Shown: positions 46,601 through 57,837 of the stretch, in pieces
How the letters are laid out: every line of letters begins with the position of its first letter
How positions within the stretch are numbered: position 1 is the first letter of the stretch
Source of the DNA: Cercis canadensis
Lineage: Eukaryota > Streptophyta > Magnoliopsida > Fabales > Fabaceae
Direction: 5' to 3'
Assembly: GCA_003255065.1 (NCBI GenBank)
Contig: QAOA01004005.1
Location: 390,859 to 454,858 of the forward strand
DNA length: 64,000 nucleotides
The notes under the pieces: model-generated
Database searches by the model: none
What the model saw: the letters and a program-made list of their open reading frames with translations, nothing else
What the model was told of the DNA's origin: nothing
Translations under genes and position numbers: made by a program

Positions 46601-49600
46601 TGGCGTTGTGCGCAAGATAGCAATCATTGGGTTAGATAGAGTGACGTGCAAGATAAGAGAGTAAAGTGAGGCACAAGGAAGTAGTCCTGTAGTGAATTGG
46701 AGTGACGCGCGAGAAACTAGTTCAACGGTGAGTTGTGTGTCGGAAAAGAAAGTAGTTCCTGTTGGACATTGACTGACGCACAACAAAGTATTTCTTGAGA
46801 GAGAAAGAGTGACGCGAAAGAGGGAAATCAACCAGAGAGGAGTGACGTGCAAGAAAGTAGTGCTTGAGTTAGATGGAGAGGTGCACAAGAAAGTAGTCCA
46901 CTAGAAAATAGAGTGATGCGAAAGAAAACAATCCTAGGGGGTGATGCAGTGATGCTCAAGAAAGCAGTTCTTGGAGGAGAAGGACTGAAATGCAAGAGTG
47001 TAATCTACCAGCAAGTGACGTGACGCCTAAGAAAGCAATCGTTGGGGTAGATTTGGTGACCCGCAAGAAACAAATTAACTAGAGAGTACAGTGAGGCACA
47101 AGGAAGCAGTCCTAGAGTGACTTAGAGTGACGCGCGAGAAACTAATTCATCAGTAAGTTTAGTGTCAGACAAGAAAGTAGTTCCTGTTGGATAGGGAATG
47201 ACGCGCAACAAAGCATTTCTCTAAGTAGAAAGAGTGACGCGAAAGAGAGAAATCAGACGGTGAGTGGGATGACGCGCAAGAAAGTAGTGATCGAGTTAGA
47301 TGGAAAGGCGCATTAGAAAGCAGTCCACTGGAAAATAGAGTGATGCGACGGAAAACAATCCTAGGGGGTGATGCAGTGATGCGCAAGAAAGCAGTCCTTG
47401 GAGGAGAAGGACTGAAATGCAAGAACGCAATCTACTAGCAAGTGACGTGACACCCAAGAAAGCAATCGTTGGGGTAGATTTGGTGACCCGCAAGAAACAA
47501 ATTAACAAGAGAGTACAGTCAGGCATAAGGAAGCAGTCCTAGAGTGACTTGGAGTGACGCGCGAGAAACTAATTCATCAGTAAGTTGAGTGTCAGACAAG
47601 AAAGTAGTTCCTGTTGGACAGGGACTGACGCACAACAAAGCATTTCTCTAGGTAGAAAGAGTGATGCGAAAGAGAGCAATCAAACGGTGAGTGGGATGAC
47701 GCGCAAGAAAGTAGTGATCGAGTTAGATGGAAAGGCGCATTAGAAAGCAGTCCACTGGAAAATAGAGTGATGCGACAGAAAACAATCCTAGGGGGTGATG
47801 CAGTGATGCCCAAGAAAGCAGTCCTTGGAGGAGAAGGACTGAAATGCAAGAACGCAATCTACCAGCAAGTGACGTGACGCCCAAGAAAGCAAACGTTGGG
47901 GTAGATTTGGTGACCCGCAAGAAACAAATTAGCAAGAGAGTACAGTCAGGCACAAGGAAGCAGTCCTAGAGTGACTTGGAGTGACGCGGGAGAAACTAAT
48001 TCATCAGTAAGTTGAGTGTCAGACAAAAAAGTAGTTCCTGTTGGATAGGGACTGACGCACAACAAAGCATTTCTCTAGGTAGAAAGAGTGACGCGAAAGA
48101 GAGAAATCAGCCTGTGAGTGGGATGACGCACAAGAAAGTAGTGCTCGAGTTAGATGGAAAGGCGCAGAAGAAAGCAGTCCACTGGAAAATAGAGTGATGT
48201 GAAAGAAAACAATCCCACGGGGTGACGGAGTGATGTGCAAGAAAGCAGTCCTTGGAGGAGATGGAATGAAGGGCAAGAAAGCAGTATATTAGCGACTGAC
48301 GTGACGCGCAAGAAAGCAATCGTTGAGGTATATTTAGTGACCCGCAAGAAAAAAATTAAAAAGAGAGTAGAGTGAGGCACAAGGAAGCAGTCCTGGAGTG
48401 ACATAGAGTGACGCACGAAAAACTAGTTCATTGGTGAGTTGAGTGTCAGACAAGAAAGTTGTTCTTGAGGATCATCGACTCACCCACAAGAAAGTATTCC
48501 TCGAAAGCAGTGCTCGAGGTAGATGGAGAGATACACAAGAAAGCAATCTTTTGGAAAATAGAGTGATGCAGAGGAAAATAATCCCACGGGGTGATGGAGA
48601 AAGAGTGACGCGAAAGATAGCAGTCCTTGCAGGAGATGGAATGAAGGGTAAGAAAGTAGTCTATTAGCGAGTGACGTGACGCGCAAGAAAGCAATCATCG
48701 GGGTATATTTAGTGACCCGCAAGAAAAAAATTAAAAAAGAGAGTAGAGTAAGGCACAAGGAAGCAGTCCTAGAGTGACATAGAGTGACGCACGAAAAACT
48801 AGTTCATTGGTGAGTTGAGTGTCAGACAAGAAAGTTGTTCTTGAGGATCATCGACTCACCCACAAGAAAGTATTCCTCGAGGGAGAAAGAATGATGCGAA
48901 AGAAAGGAATCAGCGGGTGAGTGGAGTGATGTGAAAGAAAAGCAATGCTCAAGGTAGATGGAGAGATATACAAGAAAGCAATCTTTTAGAAAATAGAGTG
49001 ATGCAGAGGAAAACAATCCCACGGGGTGATGGAGAAAGAGTGACGCGAAAGATAGCAGTTCTTGCAGGAGATGGAATGAAGGGTAAGAAAGCAGTCTATT
49101 AGCGAGTGACATGACGCGCAAGAAAGCAATCATCGGGGTATATTTAGTGACCCGCAAGAAATAAATTAAAAAGAGAGTAGAGTGAGGCACAAGGAAGTAG
49201 TCCTAGAGTGACATAGAGTGACGCACCAAAAACTAGTTCACCGACGAGTTGAGTGTCGGACAAGAAAGTTGTTCCTATAGAACATTGACTGACGCACAAG
49301 AAAGTATTCCTCGAGGGAGAAAGAGTGACGCGAAAGACAGGAATCAGCCGGTGAGTGGCTTGATTAGCAAGAAAAGTAGCGCTCGAGGTAGATGGAGAGA
49401 TACACAAGAAAGCAGTCTTCTGAAAATTAGAGTGATGCAGAGGAAAACAATCCCACAGGGTGATAGAGTGTTGCACAATAAAGCATTCCTCGGGGGAGAC
49501 GGAATGATGCGAATGAAAGTGATCTACCTGGGAGTGGTATGGTGCGCAAGAAAGCAACCGTCGGGTGAGATAGAGTGATGTGCAAGAAACAAATTAACAA

Positions 49601-52600
49601 GAGAGTAGAGTGAGGCACAATGAAGCAGTCCTAGAGTGACTTGGAATGATGGGCGAAAAACTAGATCATCGGCGAGTTGAGTGTTGGACAAGAAAATTGT
49701 TCCTGATGAACATGGACTGACACACAAGAAAGTATTCCTCGAGGGAGAAAGAGTCACGCGAAAGAAAGGAATCAACCAGTGAATGGAGTAATGCGCAAGA
49801 AAAGCAGTGCTCGAGGTAGATGGAGAGATACACAAGAAAGTAGTCTTCTGGAAAATAGAGTGATGCAGAGGAAAACAATCCCACGGGGTGATGGAGTGTT
49901 GCGGAAGTAAGAAATCCTCGGGGGAGACAGAATGATGTGAACGAAACCAATCTACCAGCAAGTGGCGTAGTGCGCAATAAAGCAACCGTCGGGTGAGATA
50001 GAGTGACGCGCAAGAATCAAATTAACAAGAGAGTAGAGTGAGGCCCAAGGAAGCCATCCTAGAGAAACTTGGAGTGACGCGCAAGAAACTAGTTCATCGG
50101 TGAGTTGAGTGTCATACAAGAAAGTAGTTCCTGTTGGACATTGACTGACACACAAGAAAGTATTTTTCGAGGGAGAAAGAGTGACGCGAAAGAAAGAAAT
50201 CAGCCGGTGAGTGGAGTGACATGCAAGAAAGCAGTCCTTGGCGGAGAAGGAATGAAGGGCAAGAAAGCAGTCTACGAGCGAGTGACGTGACGCGACAGAA
50301 AGCAATCGTGCGGGTAGATTTAGTGACCCGTAAGAAACAAATTAACATGAGAGTAGAGTGAGGTGCAAGTCCTAGAGTGACCTGGAGTGACGCGCAAGAA
50401 ACTAGTTCATCGGCGAGTTAAGTGTCAGACAAGAAAGTTGTTCCTGAGGAACATTGACTGACACACAAGAAAGTATTTCTCGAGGGAGAAAGAGTGACAC
50501 GAAAGAAAGGAATCAGACGGTGAGTGAAGTGATGCGCAAGAAAAGCATTGCTCGACGTAGATGAAGAGATACACAAGAAAGCAGTCTTCTGGAAAATAGA
50601 GTGATGTGCAGGAAAACATTGCCTCGGGGTGATGGAGTGTTGCACAAGAAAGCAGTTCGGGGGGGAGACAGAATGATGGGAACAAAAGCAATATACCAGC
50701 GAGTGGCGTGGTGCGCAAGAAAGCAACCATCGGGTGTGATAGAGCGATGCACAAGAAACAAATTAACAGTAGAGTAGAGTGAGGCACAAGGAAGCAGTCC
50801 TAGAGTGACTTGCAATGACGCGCGAGAAACTATTTTATTGGTGAGTTGAGTATCAGACAAGAAAGTAGTTCATGTTGAACATTGACTGACGCACAACAAA
50901 GTATTTCTCAAGGGAGAAACAGTGAAGCAAAGGAGAGAAATCAGCCAGTGAGTGTAATGACGTGCAAGAAGTAGTGCTTGAGTTAGATGGGGACTTGCAT
51001 AAGAAAGCAGTCCACTAGAAAATAGAGTGATGCAAATGAAAACAATCCCACGGGGTGATAGAGTGATGCGCAAGAAAGCAATTGTCGAGTTGGAGTTAGT
51101 GACCCTCAAGAAACAAATTAACAAGAGAGTAGAGTGATGCACAAGGAAGCAGTCCTAGAGTGACTTGGAGTGATAAGCAAGAAACTAGTTCATCAGTGAG
51201 TTGAGTGTCGGACAAGAAAGTAGTTCCTGAGAAATATTGATTGACGCACAAGAAAGTATTCCTCGGGGGAGAAAGAGTGACATGAAAGAAAGGAATTAGC
51301 AGGTGAGTGGAGTGATGCACAAGAAAAACAGTGCTCGAGGTAGATGGAGAGATACAGCAGAAAGCAGTCTTCTAGAAAATAGAGTGATGCGCAGGAAAAC
51401 AATCCCACGGGGTGATGGAGTATTGCGCAAGAAAGCAGTCCTCAGGGGAGATGGAATGATGGGAACGAAAGCAATCTACCAGCGAGTGGCGTGGTGCGCA
51501 TGAAAGCAACCGTCGGGTGAGATAGAATGATGCGCAAGAAACAAATTAACAATAGGGTTGAGTAAGGCACGAGGAAGCAGTCCTAGAGTGACTTGGAGTG
51601 ATGCGTGAGAAACTAGTTTATCGGTGAGTTGAGTGTCAGATAAGAAAGTAGTTCCTGTTGGACATTGATTGATGACAATAATGTATTTCTCGAGTGGGAA
51701 AGAGTAACGCGAAAGAGAAAAATCAGCCAGTGAGTGGAGTGACGCGCAAGAAAGTGGTGCTCGAGTTAGATGGAGAGGTGCACAACAAAGCAGTCCACTG
51801 GAAAATAGAGTGATGTGAAAGAAAACAATCCCAGGGGGTGATGCATTGATGCGCAAGAAAGCAGTTCTTGGGGGAGAAGGAATGAAATGCAAGAAAGCAG
51901 TCTACCAGCGAGTGACGTGACGCACAAGAAAGCAATCGTTGGGGTAGATTTGGTGACCCGCAAGAAACAAATTAACAAGAGAGTAGAGTGTGGCACAAGT
52001 CCTAGAGGTAGGGTGACGCGCAAGAAACAAATTAACAAGAGAGTAGAATGAGGCACAAGAAAGCAGTCCTAGAGTGACTTGGAGTGACGCGCGAGAAATT
52101 AATTCATCAGTGAGTTGAGTGTCAAACAAGAAAGTAGTTCCTGTTGGACAGTGACTGACGCACAATAAAGTATTTCTCGAGGGAGAAAGAGTGACGCGAA
52201 AGAGAGAAATCAGCCGGTGAGTGGAATGAGGTGCAAGAAAGTAGTGCTCGAGTTAGATGGAGAGCTGCAGAAGAAAGCAGTCCCCTGGAAAATATAGTGA
52301 TGCGAAAGAAAACAATCCCACGGGGTGACGGAGTGATGTGCAAGAAAGCAGTCCTTGGAGGAGATGGAATGAAGGGCAAGAAAGCAATCTATTAGCGAGT
52401 GATGTGACGCGCAAGAAAGCAATTGTCGGGGTATATTTAGTGACCCGCAAGAAACAAATTAAAAAGAGAGTAGAGTGAGGCACAAGGAAGCAGTCCTAGA
52501 GTGACATAGAGTGACGCACAAAAAACTAGTTCATCAGTGAGTTGAGTGTCAGACAAGAAAGTTGTTCTCAAGGATCATCGACTGACGCACAAGAAAGTAT

Positions 52601-53761
52601 TCCTCGAGGGAGAAAGAGTGACACGAAAGAAAGGAATCAGCTGGTGAGTGGAATGATGCGCAATAAAAGCAGTGCTCGAGGTAGATGGAGAGATACACTA
52701 AAAAGCAGTCTTTTGGAAATTAGAGTGATGCGGAGGAAAACAATCCCACGGGGTGATGGAGAAAGAGTGACCCAAAAGAAAGTAGTCTTTGCAAGAGATG
52801 GAATGAAGGGCAAGAAAGCAGTCTACCAGCAAGTGACGTGTCATGCAAGAAAGTAACGTCGAGGTAGATTTAGTGACCCGTAAGAAACAAATTAACAAGA
52901 GAGTAGAGTGAGGTGCTAGTCCTAAAGTGACTTAGAGTGACGCGCAAGAAACTAGTTCATCGGTTAGTTGAGTGTCGGACAAGAAAGTTGTTCCTGAGGA
53001 ACATTGACTAACGCACAAGAAAGTATTCCTCGAGGGAGAAAGAGTGACGCGAAAGAAAGGAATCAGCCAGTGAGTGTAGTGATTCGCAAGAAAAGTAGTG
53101 CTCGAGGTAGATGGAGAGATACACAAGAAAGCAGTCTTCTGAAAATTAGAGTGATGCAGAGGAAAACAATCCCACGGGTTGATAAAGTGTTGTGCAAGAA
53201 AGCAGTCCTCGGGGGAGAATGAATGATGCAAACGAAAGCGATCTACCTGGGAATGGTATGGTGCACAAGAAAGCAACCGTCGAGTGAGATAGAGTGATGT
53301 GCAAGAAACAAATTAACAACAGAGTAGAGTGAGGCACAATGAAGCAGTCCTAGAGTTACTTGGAATGATGCGCGAAAAACTAGATCATCGACGAGTTGAA
53401 TGTTGGACAAGAAAGTTGTTCCTGACGAAGATTGACTGACGCACAAGAAAGTATTCCTCAAGGGAGAAAGAGTGACGCGAAAGAAAGGAATCAATCGGTG
53501 AATGGAGTAATGTGCAAGAAAAGTAGTGCTCGAGGTAGATTGAGAGATACACAAGAAATCAGTCTTCTGGAAAATAGAGTGATGTAGAGGAAAACAATCT
53601 CACGGGGTGATGGAGTGTTGCGCAAGTAAGAAATCCACGGGGGAGACGAAATGATGTGAACGAAACCAATCTACCAGCGAGTAGCGTAGTGCGCAATAAA
53701 GCAACTGTCAGGTGAGATAGAGTGACGCACAAGAATCAAATTAACAAGAGAGTAGAGTGAG
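43619..53761. repeat. Satellite B array, block 3
   Basis: About 10 kb, or roughly 24 units, of the 427-bp higher-order repeat, uninterrupted by mobile elements. Types I and II mostly alternate (for example type II at 44225, type I at 44655 and 45075, type II at 45490, type I at 45925). Three consecutive units around 46920-48010 share private variants (GAGAAGGACTGAAATGC, GGCGCATTAGAAAG). Two around 48430-49190 share ATCATCGACTCACCCACAAG. Blocks at 49500-49680 and 53220-53400 share GGAGTGGTATGGTG (GGAATGGTATGG in the latter) and CTAGATCATCG with 26050-26220. Some units have lost monomers (for example 50180-50260, 51060-51090). No gene is visible; minus-strand frames up to 231 codons reflect the 12-codon monomer length. 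Confidence 0.95.
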
Positions 53762-55219
53762 TGATGTTTACTTTTATGAACATGTATTCAATCGAAACAA
53801 TACTACAAACATTCTAGACAAGTATACCTATCGTTTTGTAGAATAGCTTAATTGAGTATGGATGTCGATCCCACGAGGAACTATAGCTATTAGTAATAAT
53901 CCTTTTTCCATTATCTAATCTCAGAAATTCGGTTTGATAAATGACTAACTAATCTAAAATAATATAAACAAGATAATAAAACAATAACAAAGAATTTGAT
54001 AGATTTATCAATCGAAGGATAGGTCTAAATGAGAATCCCCCTAGGCAAGCATTGCACTATCATCTTTAACTCAATGGGCACCAATACTTTACTTAGACTG
54101 ATAGGAATCCCTAAATTATGCCTTAATCTTTCTCAAGCAATAAGACATCTATTCCTAGGTTGATTGACTGAAATCTCTTCCTAATCAAAACCCCTAAGAA
54201 AGCGTTAGTTTGTGTTTTATGGATTCCCTTAGTATATTGACTCAAATCAGAGGACTTATGTGAATCCTATCTCTAGTGATCCCAAGCAAATCCCATTGTC
54301 TACAAGTGATCTTATCCAATCTACAATCTCTCAATCTATAAACTGGAATTTGGTGCTAAATCAATGGCTAGCAACATCAACTCAACACAAATAATAATCA
54401 TAGAAAATTCCAAGAATTAAATATGTATTCCCATTGAATCAAAAGAATCAGAATACAAATATATTTCTAGGGTTCATCCTATCTAAATCTTTACAAGTAA
54501 GTTATGATAAAATCTAATCAAAATAATACAGAGAAGACAAGATGGAATCAGATGAAAACTCATTCTCATGAAGTTCTTGCAATGGGTTGATCTTCCATCT
54601 TGCTCTTCTTCCAGCCTCTAGGGTTGGACTCCCACTTCTGGCTCTGAATCGTGTCTTTGAATGTCCAAAAGACGGAAAGCCTTGCCTCTGTGTCTTAGAT
54701 GCCTATATATACAGCTCTAAATGTAGGATTTCACCTTGCAGAAGCCCGAACACGGCCTAGACACGGCCGTGTTCACTTAAGATGGTTGGGCATGTTGCTT
54801 GAAATACTTCTCTGGATCTCTGACACAGCTCGAAACACGGCCGTGTCTCTACAACAGGGGGCGTGTTCCTCCTCTGGGTTGTCTCTGGACTGAGGACACG
54901 GCATCAACACGGGCGTGTTCTTAACTGACCTTGGCCGTGTTCCTCAGGAAACTGGAGAATAGCTCTCTGGATGCTAGACACAGGCGTGGACACGGCCATG
55001 TCACAGCCATGTTCCCTGTCTGGACTTTGAATTATTCTAATTTCTCTGCTCTTTTGCTCTAGAAATCCTTAAAACTCTTCCTTTTACTCAATCAACCCAA
55101 GAAACACCTGAAAACACAAATAGATGAGTTAAGTGGCATGTTTGATGCGAATTTGCTCAAATCCAAGTAGGAATCCATTGATAAAACATGGAACTTAAAG
55201 GTCTAATAAGCACATATCA
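53762..55219 (-). repeat. 3' LTR of the pol-less Athila-like element
   Basis: 1,458 bp; on the minus strand it starts TGATATGTGCTTATTAGACC and ends GTAAACATCA. Its first 250 bp or so on the plus strand match 61329-61587 closely. It holds two perfect copies of the palindrome ACACGGCCGTGT (54761-54772, 54835-54846) and many half-copies up to about 55020. A 64-codon frame (54699-54893) crosses these words and is not taken as a gene. Confidence 0.92.
54761..55020. repeat. Cluster of ACACGGCCGTGT palindromes, LTR copy
   Basis: Two perfect 12-bp palindromes (54761-54772, 54835-54846) and several partial forms such as GGCGTGTTC, ACACGGGCGTG, GGCCGTGTTCC and CACGGCCATG. The density is far above chance for so GC-rich a word in AT-rich sequence. 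Function unknown. Confidence 0.8.
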
Positions 55220-55232
55220 AATACCCTCACAC
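55220..55232 (-). other. Polypurine tract of the pol-less Athila-like element
   Basis: On the minus strand GTGTGAGGGTATT immediately precedes the LTR start TGATATGTGC. Upstream lies TTGAGGACAAGCAATAGC, the typical companion of this type of tract. A second similar module is at 56004-56048. Confidence 0.8.
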
Positions 55233-56272
55233 GTGAGCTATTGCTTGTCCTCAAGCAATTCGAATCAGACAAGTCTCTAAGAAGTTCTACCCTTGGGAAA
55301 ACAGTTAAGTTCAAAGAAGTTTATGCTATGTATCTTACCCTAAACAGCTGCATTACTCAGTCCCAATAAAGAGCTCATGAACCCAGTTAATTGAACTACA
55401 GAATTGTCTTAGCTCACCCCTGTGTCTGAATAGAATTACCCTGCTTATTACTAAGTTCTAATCATAGACAGAAAAATAAATACATAATGCCAGGAATTCA
55501 AGTACTACTATTTTTCTTTTCTTGCATAGTTGGGGATTCTAGGATGTGGTGTCCGGTCATTGCCTGCGACCCACATTCAACTAGTTATGCTTCTATGGCA
55601 TACTCATATCCTTCTCCAGTTTCAGGCACAGAAGGTAGAGGAGCAGAGCCCCACTATGCTCAAAAGCTACTCAACTATCGCAAAATATCAAATAAAATAT
55701 TTTTTTTTTCAAGAATTAAAATTGGAAGCACAGGGTATATCCAAATCAGACACTCAGGGTTAACTACTACAAGGTTATATTTCAAAATCCCAGGTCCACT
55801 GAACCTAAGTGGTGACCTCCTAATGCAACTAGCTAAAAGGCAAGATACCAAGCAAAAATAATCAAATACAACATAGAAAGAATAAAATTCCCCAAGAATA
55901 TCACTTCAAGAGCACAATATCCTAGTTCGAATTACTTCAGACATTTGCAACCTGTTCAGTTCATGCATCATGTGAAAACATTTCAAGTTCAAGCACAGAT
56001 ATGCCCCCCCCCCCACACACACACTTAAGAATGACATTGTCCTCAATGTAAGAACAGTAAAAACAAGAGGACAAATACTCCCTGAGTGAAGGTGTTCGTG
56101 ATGATCTGAGCAGGTGTCGGCGACATCCTAGTGAAGCAGAATGCGAGGCTGCAAAAGAGTGAGTAGACTATAACAAAAGTGAAAAGGTTAAGAATTAAGA
56201 AAATTTACTAAAATACTAAACTATTACAATTAAGTCAAAAGGAAAGGTCAAACAAAAATACATAATAGTAAA
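55233..56272 (-). other. Non-coding tail of the pol-less element, with second PPT-like module
   Basis: No protein-like frame. On the minus strand a module at about 56048-56004 reads CATTGAGGACAATGTC, then TTAAGTGTGTGTGTG and a run of eleven G. It resembles the module next to the true polypurine tract about 800 bp further on, as in the element at 32464. The G run is a possible sequencing or replication slippage site. Confidence 0.7.
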
Positions 56273-57837
56273 CTAATCCCTAGGTGGCTCTCCAGAATGC
56301 TTAGGGTGTGATGTAGAAGACACGTCAGGCGGTTGAGCAGACGGAGACTCTGGAGGTGGTGGTGGTGGTGCTCGGGAGGTAGTGCGGGGAGGATGGGTAG
56401 GTTGGACCGAGGGGGTTGGGTCCAAATCATCCTCTGCATCCTGGAAGCGAGGTGACATGGGTGGCAAAGGAGGTTGGATGCCTATGCGCTGGCTCTGCAT
56501 CTGTAAGGTGACCTCGACCCACCGGTGATGTGCTTGGGCGTAGGCCATCCATTGGAGTTGGTCGTTGCGCATCTGGCGGTGGTTCACGATGAGGCGGTTG
56601 AGCCGGGCTCTCGTCCCATCGACCTCCACCTCGATACGACTCAGCTGCCGCTCGATAGGTATGGGTTTGCGCTCCTCCTCCTCGGGCGATGTGAAAGAGA
56701 CTCCTGGGAATGGCTGTGAGGAGGATGGGGCTGATGGGCTCGGGCCTACTGTAGGTGGCACCTGGGATGGACTGGCAGTCGGAGCGTTAGGTCGGCGCTC
56801 CTCGGTGGCATCTGTGGAGGGTCGCTCCGCTGGTGGTGCCTCAGGCACTGCTCGTGGCGGAGCGCCGACAATAGCTAGGTATGTGCCCTGAGTGTCAGAG
56901 CGGCGCTCGACCATACCCATGGCTCGTAGGGTGTCCATCCCTAAAGGCGGAGGCCGACAGGAAACAGTAAGAGTGGATTCTTCACCTAGAATATCCAGGT
57001 TTCGAGCCAACAAGTGATCACAGATCCCTCACCGATAGCGCCAAAGTTCCTTTTTTGTAAGTACCCTCTGACTAGTTGAAGGAATGCATAGCCGAGGTGG
57101 CAATGATGCTGCTCGTGGATACACCTCAGGTAGAACATGTCTCTCTTGCTCACCATTCCAGTGCTCTCTCGCCTTGCAGTCAATGAATGCACTAAAAGCT
57201 TATGTATGAAGCGGAGGGCTGGTGAGTGAAGAGTTGAGGCCTTAGACCTCGTGGCCTGGTATGCAGCCTCAGTGCTGATGGAGCGCCAGTAATCTGCAGG
57301 CTCTGTGGATGGTGAGTGCCAGTCCAAGGTGCAGGAGTCTGGGATAGACCCCTGCTCGGCTAGGCCTGCTGCCTCAGTGAACTCGGAGAGACTCATGCTC
57401 TGCATGAATGAGCCGAGGCAGAAACGGATGGTGTCTGGCTCGTCCCAAGTGGAGTAGGAGTCAGTGAAAGTGGCATTGATCTCCACTGTGGCGAGAAACT
57501 CTAGAGTGAGCTCTCAGTATGCCGGCTCTCGGATCTCGAAGATGCTGCTCCAGTGGCCAGAGTTGAGAAGTTGGTGCACCTCTTGCTCCAAACCCAGCTC
57601 CTGGAGTACTGTCCACTCTAGATAGCGGCTGGGCTCGAAAGGTTTCGCTGACAGTTTGGCGAGCCTCTCCTTGTGCTCATCACCCTGGAAGCGAAGAAAA
57701 GAGTGTACTGAGGCGTCCACGGCTTCGGATCTCCGCTTCTTGGTAGGAGGCAAGGGTGACTCTTGAGGGGTCGGGCGGTTCTTCCTTGGTTGCAGCTTCT
57801 CGCAGCGCTGCTGCGACTCTTCGGTGCACTTAGTCAT
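56273..57837 (-). pseudogene. ATHILA ORF1-like gene, broken
   Basis: Minus-strand frame from ATG 57837 (MTKCTEESQQRCEKL). The N-terminal part is basic with a KKRR motif, then VDASVHSFLRFQGDEHKERL, PFEPSRYLEW and GHWSSIFEIREPAY. TGA at 57516-57514 interrupts the frame before ELTLEFLATVEINATF; then IRFCLGSFMQSMSLSEF, a Cys/His-containing CIHEQHHCHLGYAFLQLV segment and RNFGAIGEGSVIT. A one-base shift near 57020 moves the reading to the frame LLARNLDILGEESTL, which runs through a proline-rich tail (PPPPPPESPSAQPP) to TAG at 56273. Content and order match my recollection of the plant ATHILA ORF1 family, whose function is unknown. Codon use is much more GC-rich than the surrounding DNA. Apart from two lesions the roughly 520-codon gene is complete. 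Confidence 0.65.

Noticed and set aside
54699..54893. A 64-codon plus-strand frame over the palindrome cluster
   Set aside because: It lies inside the LTR, antisense to the element, and depends on the repeated GC-rich palindromes.
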